Positions 1 to 7,642 are shown, counted from the stretch's first letter. The stretch: 9,331 nt of DNA from Hyphomicrobiales bacterium (GCA_028290125.1 JAQGKM010000182.1:1-9331), one strand, 5' to 3'. Translations and numbers: made by a program. Notes: generated by a model from the letters alone, not told the origin.

Positions 1-222
1 GACGACACGGCGCTCGACCATTGCGTGGCCGGGCATGTGTCGAGCGAAGGCGCGCACGCCGAAGTGCTGCGCCTGATCGGCAAGAAGCCATTGCTAGATC
101 TCGGCATGCGGCTCGGCGAAGGCTCCGGCGCCGCACTTGCGGTCGGCCTGCTGAAAGCGGCGCTCGCCTGCCATCGCGACATGGCGACGTTCGAACAGGC
201 GCATGTGCCGGGGCGGGCTTAA
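1..222 (+). CDS. cobT: CobT C-terminus (nicotinate-nucleotide--dimethylbenzimidazole phosphoribosyltransferase), 5' end outside window
   Basis: CobT transfers phosphoribose from nicotinate mononucleotide to a lower-ligand base such as 5,6-dimethylbenzimidazole, giving alpha-ribazole phosphate for cobalamin assembly in the cytoplasm. Only the last 73 residues are present, read in frame from base 1 to a TAA at 220-222. The recognisable part is the conserved C-terminal block RLGEGSGAALAVGLLKAAL, followed by a helix ending in DMATFEQA. The glutamate of GEGSG (codon 118-120) aligns, from family knowledge, with the catalytic base of Salmonella CobT. The reading frame is intact and the ending is at the usual place for the family. 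The gene converges on the S10 peptidase gene, with a palindromic repeat directly after its stop. No other cobalamin gene is visible, so operon context cannot be judged. Confidence 0.93.
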   Translation, partial: DDTALDHCVAGHVSSEGAHAEVLRLIGKKPLLDLGMRLGEGSGAALAVGLLKAALACHRDMATFEQAHVPGRA

Positions 223-225
223 CAA

Positions 226-348
226 CCCTCTCCCAGAGGGAGAGGGTGGCTGCGCAGCAGCCGGGTGAGGGGTTAGCACCTCTCCGGCTGAAACCGCAAC
301 CCCTCATCCGTCACGCTTCGCGTGCCACCTTCTCCCTTTGGGAGAAGG
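226..348. repeat. Nested inverted repeat: two about 50-nt arms, each capped by its own 9-bp hairpin
   Basis: Bases 226-274 and 298-348 are imperfect reverse complements of each other, roughly 80% by eye, separated by about 23 nt. Each arm contains its own perfect short palindrome: CCCTCTCCC-aga-GGGAGAGGG at 226-246 and CCTTCTCCC-ttt-GGGAGAAGG at 328-348. The inner parts of the arms pair as GTGAGGGGTT (265-274) with AACCCCTCAT (298-307). The unit could fold either as one long stem or as two separate hairpins. It begins 4 nt after the cobT stop codon. There is no T-tract, so it is not a classical intrinsic terminator. It may still act as a transcript-end stabiliser or insulator between convergent genes. 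Elements of this type (CCCTCTCCC/GGGAGAGGG pairs) are known to be scattered between genes in many GC-rich proteobacteria. Confidence 0.85.
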
Positions 349-355
349 ACATCTC

Positions 356-384
356 GGATTGCTTCGCTGCGCTCGCACTGACGG
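356..384 (-). repeat. Short intergenic palindromic repeat, copy 1 (inverted relative to the copies at the right end)
   Basis: This 29-nt stretch is the reverse complement of 9258-9286 with a single mismatch (base 378, C instead of A). The unit runs from GGATTGC to a GACGG end. Internally it has a short imperfect palindrome with GCG/CGC and GGATTGC/GCAaTGAC-like ends. It directly abuts the stop codon of the S10 gene (385-387) and lies 7 nt from the preceding nested inverted repeat. Two different intergenic elements are therefore packed side by side between cobT and the S10 gene. Confidence 0.8.
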
Positions 385-1905
385 CTATCTTACATATATC
401 GCCCGCGCGTCATCCCTGAACTTCTTGCGTGATTCATCGCGCGAATAGAACATGTGTCCGCCCGAGTAGGTCTCGAACTTCACACGCGACGGGTCGCCGT
501 AGTTCGGCATCTGGTCGAGCACCATCTGCGTCTCGAGATAGGGCGTGACGACATCCGTCAGCCCGTGGGCGATCAGCACCCGCAGGTTGGGGTCGAGCGC
601 CAGCGCCTTGCGGAAATCGCTCACGGCTTCCGCGCCGCCATGCCCCCAGTCCCACTGGCGCGACGCCTGTTCGCTGATGAAGGCGTAACGCGCGCCCTCC
701 ACGTTCCAGTTGAGCTTGTCGTGATAGAGCGCGACTATCGCCGAGACGAGCGGCGCGTGCAGCCCGAGCCGCATCTGGTCGTCCGCGTCGCTGCGCGGAG
801 AGAACGGCGTCGGGTCGAAACCCGCGACCGTCGCGTCATAGGCGCTGCCGATACGCTGCGTCTTGCGGTGCAGTTCGCGCAGGAAGACCTGCGAGGGAAT
901 GCGTCCGCCTAGATTGCGCACCAGCGCCGGATCGAGCGTCGTCAAATCGGACACGCGCCGCGTCAGCCGGTCGAGCGCCGCCGTATCCTTCACGCCGCGC
1001 ATGAGGTCGGACAGAAACTCGCCGCGCGCATAGCTCTCGACATCGGCGAGCGCCGCACGCGTCACATCCGCGCCCTGCATCATGCGCGCCGAAGCTGCGT
1101 AGGACGGCAGACGCGCGACCTGATCGAGCAAGCCGCTGCGCTGGTTGAAGCGCGAGAAATCGAGCACCGGCGAGATCATCACGAGGCCCGACACGCCGTA
1201 ACCCTGGTCGGTCTGCAAGGCGTGCGCGAGTTTCGGCGCGCGGAAGCCGCCGTAACTTTCGCCCGCAATATATTTCGGCGACAGCATGCGGTTGTTCTCT
1301 TCGATCCAGCGCCGGATCGTCGCCGCCAGAACGTCAATGTCGCCGTCTACGCTGAAGAAGCGCTTGCGCACGTCGTCGCCGCCGTAGATGCGGCTGTAGC
1401 CGGTGGCCGGCGGATCTATGAACACGAGATCCGTGAAGGCGAGCCAGGTTTCCGGATTGTCGACCGTCGCCGGCGAGGCCGACGGCACGGCCGCCTCTGC
1501 GTCCATGCGCAGGCGCCACGGCCCGAGCGCGCCGAGAGTGAGCCAGGCGGAGGCATAGCCCGGCCCGCCGTTGAACACGAAGGTCACGGGCCGCTGGGCG
1601 CCTTGCTGGTCGTCGCGCGTGAAAGCGATGGTGGCGACGTCGACGAGCGGCGTGCCCTGCGCGAGATCGAAGATGCGGATGGCGCCGGTCGTCGCCGTGA
1701 AGGCGATGTCACCGGTCCGGTGTTGCGTGACGGATTTTTGCGGCAGGGGTTTCAGGCGCTCCGCAGGCGCTGAGGGGCTGGGCCTCTGCTCGCCCTGTGC
1801 GCCACGTCCGCCGCGCGGCTGCTCGCCTTCGCCCTGCTGCGCGTGCAACGGCGCCTGCGCCATAAGAAACACGGCCAGAGCCGTGGTGAAAAGGCGTGAC
1901 GCCAT
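385..1905 (-). CDS. Exported S10-family serine carboxypeptidase-like protein
   Basis: Predicted alpha/beta-hydrolase peptidase of family S10, 506 aa, probably acting in the periplasm on peptide C-termini. Residues 1-22 form a signal peptide (hydrophobic core TALAVFLMAQAPL, likely cleavage after LHA). Residues 23-50 are a low-complexity Gln/Gly/Pro linker. The family motifs follow in order: NGGPG at 112-116 (oxyanion hole), GESYGG at 215-220 with nucleophile Ser217, Asp451 in HGLTDVVTPY, and His484 in YSGGHMFY. The catalytic triad is complete. The start at 1905 was chosen because it leads straight into the signal peptide and has GGGAG about 10 nt upstream; a longer reading from 1962 adds 19 non-signal residues. 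It lies 86 bp downstream of the histidine kinase on the same strand, with no terminator visible between them, so co-transcription is possible. Bacterial S10 substrates are poorly known, so the true substrate is open. Confidence 0.9.
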   Translation of the reverse strand: MASRLFTTALAVFLMAQAPLHAQQGEGEQPRGGRGAQGEQRPSPSAPAERLKPLPQKSVTQHRTGDIAFTATTGAIRIFDLAQGTPLVDVATIAFTRDDQQGAQRPVTFVFNGGPGYASAWLTLGALGPWRLRMDAEAAVPSASPATVDNPETWLAFTDLVFIDPPATGYSRIYGGDDVRKRFFSVDGDIDVLAATIRRWIEENNRMLSPKYIAGESYGGFRAPKLAHALQTDQGYGVSGLVMISPVLDFSRFNQRSGLLDQVARLPSYAASARMMQGADVTRAALADVESYARGEFLSDLMRGVKDTAALDRLTRRVSDLTTLDPALVRNLGGRIPSQVFLRELHRKTQRIGSAYDATVAGFDPTPFSPRSDADDQMRLGLHAPLVSAIVALYHDKLNWNVEGARYAFISEQASRQWDWGHGGAEAVSDFRKALALDPNLRVLIAHGLTDVVTPYLETQMVLDQMPNYGDPSRVKFETYSGGHMFYSRDESRKKFRDDARAIYVR

Positions 1906-1991
1906 GGACCGTTTGCTCCCTCGGTGCTGCTTGGTCAGGGAGAATAGGGCGCGAGGCGGCAAACGCCAGTCACGCCGTCGTCACCGCTGCC

Positions 1992-3530
<1,539 letters not shown>

Positions 3531-3546
3531 GACGCACGCAACACAT

Positions 3547-3560
3547 CTGGAGGACTCCAG
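3547..3560. promoter_or_regulatory. Perfect palindrome CTGGAG-GA-CTCCAG just upstream of the kinase start
   Basis: Two perfect 6-bp arms with a 2-bp spacer sit 16 nt upstream of the kinase ATG. A TTGACC hexamer on the minus strand (3573-3568) lies just before it and could be a -35 element, which would place the palindrome over the spacer and -10 region. The -10 match is poor, so the promoter reading is tentative. The palindrome could be an operator or a small mRNA hairpin that sequesters the start region. Confidence 0.3.
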
Positions 3561-3575
3561 AAAACGAGGTCAAAG

Positions 3576-3602
3576 ATGAAGCGGAAAGTTTAACGGCTTC
3601 AT
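3576..3602. promoter_or_regulatory. Inverted repeat ATGAAGC-N13-GCTTCAT in the divergent region
   Basis: Two perfect 7-bp arms (3576-3582 and 3596-3602) are separated by an AT-richer 13 nt. The repeat lies 46-72 nt upstream of the histidine kinase start and about 210 nt upstream of the glycosylase gene. Position and symmetry suit a dimeric regulator site; it could equally be chance. The surrounding 3560-3640 segment is the most AT-rich part of this intergenic region, which fits a promoter zone. Confidence 0.25.
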
Positions 3603-3810
3603 TTCCGGTCATCTTGCGTTTTAAGAAATTTGCGCAAGCTCTCGACTGCTTCCGTTGCGGCAATTCGCTTGTCGCAGCAGGACGTTCGGGCATGAAAAGG
3701 CCGCGTTTTCAGGCTCATTCCAGACGTTGCGGCGCCTCTTGAGCGCTCGCTGCGGTTGCACCGGCATAGCTTGCGTCTTAACCATCGCTGATGAAAAGCC
3801 TTACATCTCC

Positions 3811-4449
3811 ATGCCTGACGACCTGACCGGCGATCAATCCCTACCGCGCTTGCTGGCCGAAATCGCCCGGTGCCGGATCTGCCGTGACGCGCCGCTCGCG
3901 GGGCCGTTGCCGCACGAGCCCCGGCCGGTGGTGCGCGTCACCGCGACCGCGCGGCTGCTTGTGGCGAGCCAGGCGCCGGGCATTCGCGTGCATGCGAGCG
4001 GGCTGCCGTTCGACGACCGCTCGGGCGACCGGCTGCGCGACTGGATGGGGGTCGATCGCGACACTTTCTACGACACGAGCCGCATCGCCTTCGCGCCCAT
4101 GGGCTTCTGTTTCCCGGGCTACGATTCGTCGGGCGCCGACCTGCCGCCGCGCCGCGAATGCCGCCGCGCCTGGCACGATCGGCTGTTCGCGCTGCTGCCG
4201 CAGGTGGAGACGGTGCTCACGGTGGGCGGCTATGCACAGGATTATCACCTCGCGCGCTTCGGACTTTCGACCAAGAAAAGACCCATGACGGAAGTCGTGC
4301 AGGGGTGGCGAGACTATGCGCACACCCGTCCGCGCGTCATTCCGCTGCCCCATCCGTCTTGGCGCAATACAGGGTGGCTGAAGAAAAACCCTTGGTTCGA
4401 GGAAGAATTGTTGCCCATTTTGCGCGCTGAAGTCACAAGGCTTGTCTGA
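3811..4449 (+). CDS. Uracil-DNA glycosylase-family protein with four-cysteine Fe-S signature
   Basis: Cytoplasmic protein of 212 aa in the uracil-DNA glycosylase superfamily (COG1573-like), expected to remove uracil or a related damaged base from DNA. The motifs in order are SQAPG at 53-57 (position of the family GEGPG/GEAPG motif), GLPFDDRSGDRL at 64-75, and HPSW at 181-184 within PLPHPSWRNTGWLKKNPWF. Four cysteines at 21, 24, 100 and 117 give CX2C-X75-CX16C, the spacing style of the 4Fe-4S cluster in family 4 enzymes. The glutamate of the usual GE(G/A)PG motif is a glutamine here, so activity or specificity may differ from classical family 4. The start at 3811 begins just before the first conserved helix. 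Upstream in-frame sequence back to 3655 is not glycosylase-like, and the ribosome-binding site is weak. The caspase-like gene follows 76 bp downstream on the same strand. Confidence 0.85.
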   Translation: MPDDLTGDQSLPRLLAEIARCRICRDAPLAGPLPHEPRPVVRVTATARLLVASQAPGIRVHASGLPFDDRSGDRLRDWMGVDRDTFYDTSRIAFAPMGFCFPGYDSSGADLPPRRECRRAWHDRLFALLPQVETVLTVGGYAQDYHLARFGLSTKKRPMTEVVQGWRDYAHTRPRVIPLPHPSWRNTGWLKKNPWFEEELLPILRAEVTRLV

Positions 4450-4525
4450 GCTACCGTTCAGCTTGCATTCATCGCCGTCGGCTTTGAATAAATGGAACTT
4501 GAACTATCGTTTCGAAAGGCCCGGG

Positions 4526-6742
4526 ATGGCTTACCTGCTCCGCATCGTCACCGCTGTCCTCGTCACGCTGACGAGCCTGTCCTTCGTGGGCGGCGCTCAG
4601 GCGCAGGCGCCAGAGCCACGCATCGCGCTCGTGATCGGCAATTCCAGCTATCGCGCCGGCAGCCTTACCACGCCGGCCAATGACGCGGGCCTTGTCGCCC
4701 AGACGCTGACGCAGGCGGGCTTCGATGTCGTCGGCGCGCGCGACCTCGACCAGGAGGGCCTGCGTCGCTCGTTCCGCGACTTCATCGAAAAGGCTGCGGC
4801 GTCCGGGCCCGACACCATCGCCTTCGTCTATCTGGCGGGATACGGCCTGCAATATTCCGGCGAAAACTACTTTGCGCCGGTGGAGGCCAGCATCGCACGC
4901 GACTCGAGCGTGCCGATCGAAGCCTTGCGGATCTCCGATTTCACGCGCGCGCTGGCGGACCTTCCGCTGAAGGCGCGTTTCGTCGTGCTCGACGCCGCGC
5001 GCGCCAACCCGTTCGCGCCGACCGGGCAGCCGCTCGCCGGCGGCCTCGCGCTGGTCGAACCGGAGGCCGGCTCTTTGCTCGCCTTCAACGCCGCCCCTGG
5101 CACGATTGCGCCTGACGAAACCGGCGACTACGGCGCCTACGCCAGGGCGCTGTCCGAAATGCTGCACGAAGGCGGCCTCGACGTCGCCGAGATCTTCTCC
5201 CGCACGCGCCTGCGCGTGAGCGAAGCGACGCGCGGCGCGCAGGTGCCGTGGCACGCGACGCGGCTGACGCAACCGGTGGTCTTCTTCGAGCGCGCCGACG
5301 ATGCGCCGCCGGTGCAGCAGGCCGAGGCGCCGCGAAATCGCGCCATTCGCGACCTGCCGGTCGTCGACGCCTATGCGCTCGCGCTGCAGCGCGACACGAT
5401 CGACAGCTATCAGGAGTTCATGACCGCGTATCCGCGCGACCCGCTGAGCCCGCGCGTCGCGGCCATGCTGGCGGCGCGGCGTGAAGCCGTGACCTGGCGC
5501 CGCGCCGTGGCGCGCAACACGCCCGCCGCGTACTGGAGCTACATCCGCCGCTACCCGCGTGGGCCGCATGTCGCCGATGCGCACCGTCGCCTCGGGATCC
5601 TGTCGGCGGCCTTCGACCCGCCGGCCGTGTTCGACGAATATGACTTCGGCATCGCCGCGCCGCCGCCCGACGAATACGACTATGTGTCGGGTCCGGTGAT
5701 GATCTTCGACGAGGCCGATTATCCGCCGCCGCCTCCGCCGCCGATCTATTTCCTGCCGCCGCGTCCGCGCGAATACATCGAGCTCCCGCCGCCGCGTTTC
5801 GCGAGCCCCGGCTTCCTGCCGATCCCCGTGCCGGTGTTCAGGCCGACCGCGCGGCCGTGGCGGGGCGAAGCCTATCGCCAGCCGGCCCCCGTGCGCCTGC
5901 CGGGCGGCGTGACGCCGCGCGACCCCGGCGCGCCGCCGCGGTTCGTTCCTCCGGTCCGCCGTCCCGATCTGCAGCAGCAGGTCGCGCCGCGCCCGCAGTT
6001 CCAGCCGCAACAGCAATTGCCGCCACAGCAGCAAAGGCCGCTTCCGGGCGTGCAGGCGCCGCTGGTGTCGCCGCAGATCACGCAGCAGCCCACGCGTCAG
6101 CAGCAGTTCCAGCAGCAGCAGCAATTGCGCCAGCAGGGCGAAGCGCAGCGCCAGCAGCAGATGCGGGCGCAGCAGCTGCAGCAGCAGCGTGACCAGCAGT
6201 CACGCGCGCAGCAATTCCAGCAGCAACGCGCCCAGCAGCAGCTGCAGCAGCAGACGCAGCAACGGGCCCAGCAGCAGCAATTGCAGCAGCGTGCCCAGCA
6301 GCAACAGCTGCAGCAGCGCGCCCAGCAACAGCAGCAGATGCAGCAACGCGCGCAGCAGCAGCAGTTCCAGCAGCAGCGCGCCCAACAGCAGCAGATGCAG
6401 CAGCAGCGTGCTCAGCAGCAGCAGTTCCAGCAGCAGCGCGCTCAACAGCAGCAGCAGATGCAGCGTGCCCAACAGCAGCAACAGCAGCAAATGCAGATGC
6501 AGCGCGCCCAGCAGCAACAGCAGCAGATGCAGATGCAGCGCGCGCAGCAGCAACAGCAGCAGATGCAGCAGCGTGCGCAACAGCAGCAGCAGATGCAGCA
6601 GCGCGCCCAGCAACAGCAGATGCAGCAAATGCAGCAGATGCAGCGTGCGCAGCAGCAGCAACAGCAGCAACGCCAGCAGCAGCAGCAACAGCGTCCGCAG
6701 CGCAACGATTGCGGCGTGCCGGGCAAGCCGCCGTGCCGCTGA
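4526..6742 (+). CDS. Exported caspase-fold (peptidase C14-like) pseudoenzyme with polyglutamine C-terminal region
   Basis: Protein of 738 aa. Residues 1-26 are a signal peptide (cleavage after AQA). A caspase p20-like domain spans about 32-245: it opens with RIALVIGNSSY and has LAGYGLQYSGENYFAPVEA at 103-121 and VVLDAARANPF at 153-163. In active homologues these last two read AGHG and DACR. Here Tyr106 replaces the catalytic His and Ala158 the catalytic Cys, so proteolysis is not expected. Residues about 284-360 hold two related units with the pattern Y-x2-[FY]-x3-YP-x2-P. A Pro/Tyr-rich segment (364-480) follows, then a Gln-rich region (about 484-728), and a short tail NDCGVPGKPPCR with two Cys. 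The start has GAAAGG 6 nt upstream and leads into the signal peptide; an in-frame reading from 4442 lacks both features. Function unknown; a periplasmic or envelope binding/scaffold role is inference. Confidence 0.85.
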   Translation: MAYLLRIVTAVLVTLTSLSFVGGAQAQAPEPRIALVIGNSSYRAGSLTTPANDAGLVAQTLTQAGFDVVGARDLDQEGLRRSFRDFIEKAAASGPDTIAFVYLAGYGLQYSGENYFAPVEASIARDSSVPIEALRISDFTRALADLPLKARFVVLDAARANPFAPTGQPLAGGLALVEPEAGSLLAFNAAPGTIAPDETGDYGAYARALSEMLHEGGLDVAEIFSRTRLRVSEATRGAQVPWHATRLTQPVVFFERADDAPPVQQAEAPRNRAIRDLPVVDAYALALQRDTIDSYQEFMTAYPRDPLSPRVAAMLAARREAVTWRRAVARNTPAAYWSYIRRYPRGPHVADAHRRLGILSAAFDPPAVFDEYDFGIAAPPPDEYDYVSGPVMIFDEADYPPPPPPPIYFLPPRPREYIELPPPRFASPGFLPIPVPVFRPTARPWRGEAYRQPAPVRLPGGVTPRDPGAPPRFVPPVRRPDLQQQVAPRPQFQPQQQLPPQQQRPLPGVQAPLVSPQITQQPTRQQQFQQQQQLRQQGEAQRQQQMRAQQLQQQRDQQSRAQQFQQQRAQQQLQQQTQQRAQQQQLQQRAQQQQLQQRAQQQQQMQQRAQQQQFQQQRAQQQQMQQQRAQQQQFQQQRAQQQQQMQRAQQQQQQQMQMQRAQQQQQQMQMQRAQQQQQQMQQRAQQQQQMQQRAQQQQMQQMQQMQRAQQQQQQQRQQQQQQRPQRNDCGVPGKPPCR
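5974..6709 (+). repeat. Imperfect CAG/CAA trinucleotide tract encoding the Gln-rich region
   Basis: About 735 bases are dominated by CAG and CAA codons, interrupted by CGC/CGT-GCN (Arg-Ala), ATG, TTC and CTG/TTG codons. At protein level the core is about 16 units starting RAQQ, spaced 8-14 residues apart, with Met, Leu or Phe recurring inside each unit. CAG and CAA are mixed and interruptions are frequent, so the tract is not a pure microsatellite; its glutamine content looks maintained at protein level. Because of the triplet periodicity every frame on both strands stays open here (poly-Ser, Ala, Leu, Cys). Those readings should be ignored. Confidence 0.9.
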
Positions 6743-6750
6743 CGACTTCG

Positions 6751-6775
6751 CCGGCGCGGGTTCGTCCCGCGCCGG
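6751..6775. terminator. Perfect 10-bp GC hairpin between convergent genes, possible bidirectional terminator
   Basis: CCGGCGCGGG (6751-6760) and CCCGCGCCGG (6766-6775) are perfect complements around the loop TTCGT. The hairpin starts 8 nt after the stop of the caspase-like gene and ends exactly where the stop codon of the convergent dehydrogenase begins (6776). Neither side has a T-tract, so it is not a canonical intrinsic terminator. Position and stability suggest transcript-end formation or protection for both genes. Confidence 0.6.
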
Positions 6776-7642
6776 TCAGCCGTTCAGGCGCTTGATCAGG
6801 CTCGACGTGTCCCAGCGGGCGCCGCCCATTTTCTGGACCTCGGAATAGAACTGGTCGACGAGCGCCGTGACGGGCAGGTGGGCGCCGTTGCGGCGCGCTT
6901 CCGCAAGGCAGATGCCGAGATCCTTGCGCATCCAGTCGACCGCGAAACCGAAGTCGAACTTTCCGGCCGCCATCGTGCCGCTGCGATTTTCCATCTGCCA
7001 GGATTGCGCGGCGCCCTTCGAGATCACCTCGACCACGGCTTGCGGATCGAGCCCCGCCTTCTGGGCGAAATGCAGGCCTTCCGACAAGGCTTCGACCAGT
7101 CCGGCGATGCAGATCTGGTTGACCATCTTGGTCAGCTGTCCGGCGCCCGACGGGCCCATCAGCCGGCACGCGCGGGCAAAGGCGGCGATCACCGGTTCGG
7201 CGATCGCGTAGGGCGCCTCGTCGCCACCACACATGACCGTCAGCACGCCGTTCTCCGCGCCGGCCTGGCCGCCGGACACGGGCGCGTCGATGAAGTGCAC
7301 GCCGAGCGTGGCGGCTATCGCATGAAGCTCGCGGGCGACATCGGCCGAGGCCGTCGTGTGATCGACGAAGACAGCGCCCTTGGCCATCGACGCGAAGGCG
7401 CCGTCCGTCCCGATCGTGACCGTGCGCAGGTCGTCATCGTTTCCGACACAGGCGAAGACGATGTCCGCGCCCTTGGCGGCGGCTGCCGGGGTCGGCGCCG
7501 CGCGTCCGCCGTGCTGCGCGACAAAGCTGTCGGCCTTGGCCGCGGTGCGATTGTAGACGCACACGTCATGACCCTTGGCGGCGAGATGCCCCGCCATGGG
7601 AAAGCCCATCACGCCAAGTCCAATGAAAGAAACGTTCGCCAT
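6776..7642 (-). CDS. NAD(P)-dependent beta-hydroxyacid dehydrogenase (3-hydroxyisobutyrate dehydrogenase / tartronate semialdehyde reductase family)
   Basis: Cytoplasmic oxidoreductase of 288 aa, normal length for the family, interconverting a beta-hydroxy acid and its semialdehyde or keto form with NAD(P). The Rossmann motif is FIGLGVMGFPMAGHL (6-20) with GLGVMG at 8-13. The substrate-binding motif is DAPVSGG (119-125). The catalytic lysine is Lys172 in GQLTKMVNQ with Asn176 nearby, and Lys240 lies in the conserved WMRKDLG. All key residues are present. The start at 7642 has a strong GAGGAG site 7 nt upstream (7650-7655) and leads straight into the nucleotide-binding fold; longer in-frame readings add unrelated residues. 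Substrate cannot be fixed from sequence: 3-hydroxyisobutyrate (valine catabolism), tartronate semialdehyde, or another small hydroxy acid. No pathway partner is adjacent. It diverges from the TRAP binding-protein gene across a 394 bp gap. Confidence 0.9.
   Translation of the reverse strand: MANVSFIGLGVMGFPMAGHLAAKGHDVCVYNRTAAKADSFVAQHGGRAAPTPAAAAKGADIVFACVGNDDDLRTVTIGTDGAFASMAKGAVFVDHTTASADVARELHAIAATLGVHFIDAPVSGGQAGAENGVLTVMCGGDEAPYAIAEPVIAAFARACRLMGPSGAGQLTKMVNQICIAGLVEALSEGLHFAQKAGLDPQAVVEVISKGAAQSWQMENRSGTMAAGKFDFGFAVDWMRKDLGICLAEARRNGAHLPVTALVDQFYSEVQKMGGARWDTSSLIKRLNG

Noticed and set aside
226..384. CRISPR array or tRNA-like structure in the cobT-S10 gap
   Set aside because: The repeats are inverted, not direct with even spacers, and no cloverleaf with T-loop motif can be drawn.
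21..419. Rightward arginine-rich frame over the cobT end and the palindromic repeats
   Set aside because: It overlaps cobT in another frame and translates the repeat elements; no coding character of its own.
3655..3810. N-terminal extension of the glycosylase
   Set aside because: The 52 extra residues are not glycosylase-like and begin at a TTG without a good ribosome-binding site; the ATG at 3811 sits right before the conserved region.
4469..6124. Long leftward open frame antisense to the caspase-like gene
   Set aside because: Arginine-rich, no domain, no signal or ribosome-binding site; mirror of the GC-rich coding frame on the other strand.
5974..6709. Sequencing or assembly artefact in the repeat tract
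   Set aside because: The frame stays intact across the whole tract and reaches a sensible C-terminus, with varied interruptions and mixed CAG/CAA codons. Exact repeat number could still be mis-assembled from short reads.
6200..6726. Poly-Leu, poly-Cys and poly-Ser open frames over the trinucleotide tract, one resembling a membrane protein
   Set aside because: These are alternative readings of the CAG repeat. Only the Gln frame continues a protein with a signal peptide and a domain.
6078..7232. Leftward alanine-rich open frame crossing from the dehydrogenase into the CAG tract
   Set aside because: The frame is open only because GCT/GCA triplets of the repeat read as alanine; it is out of frame with the true dehydrogenase and joins two unrelated genes.
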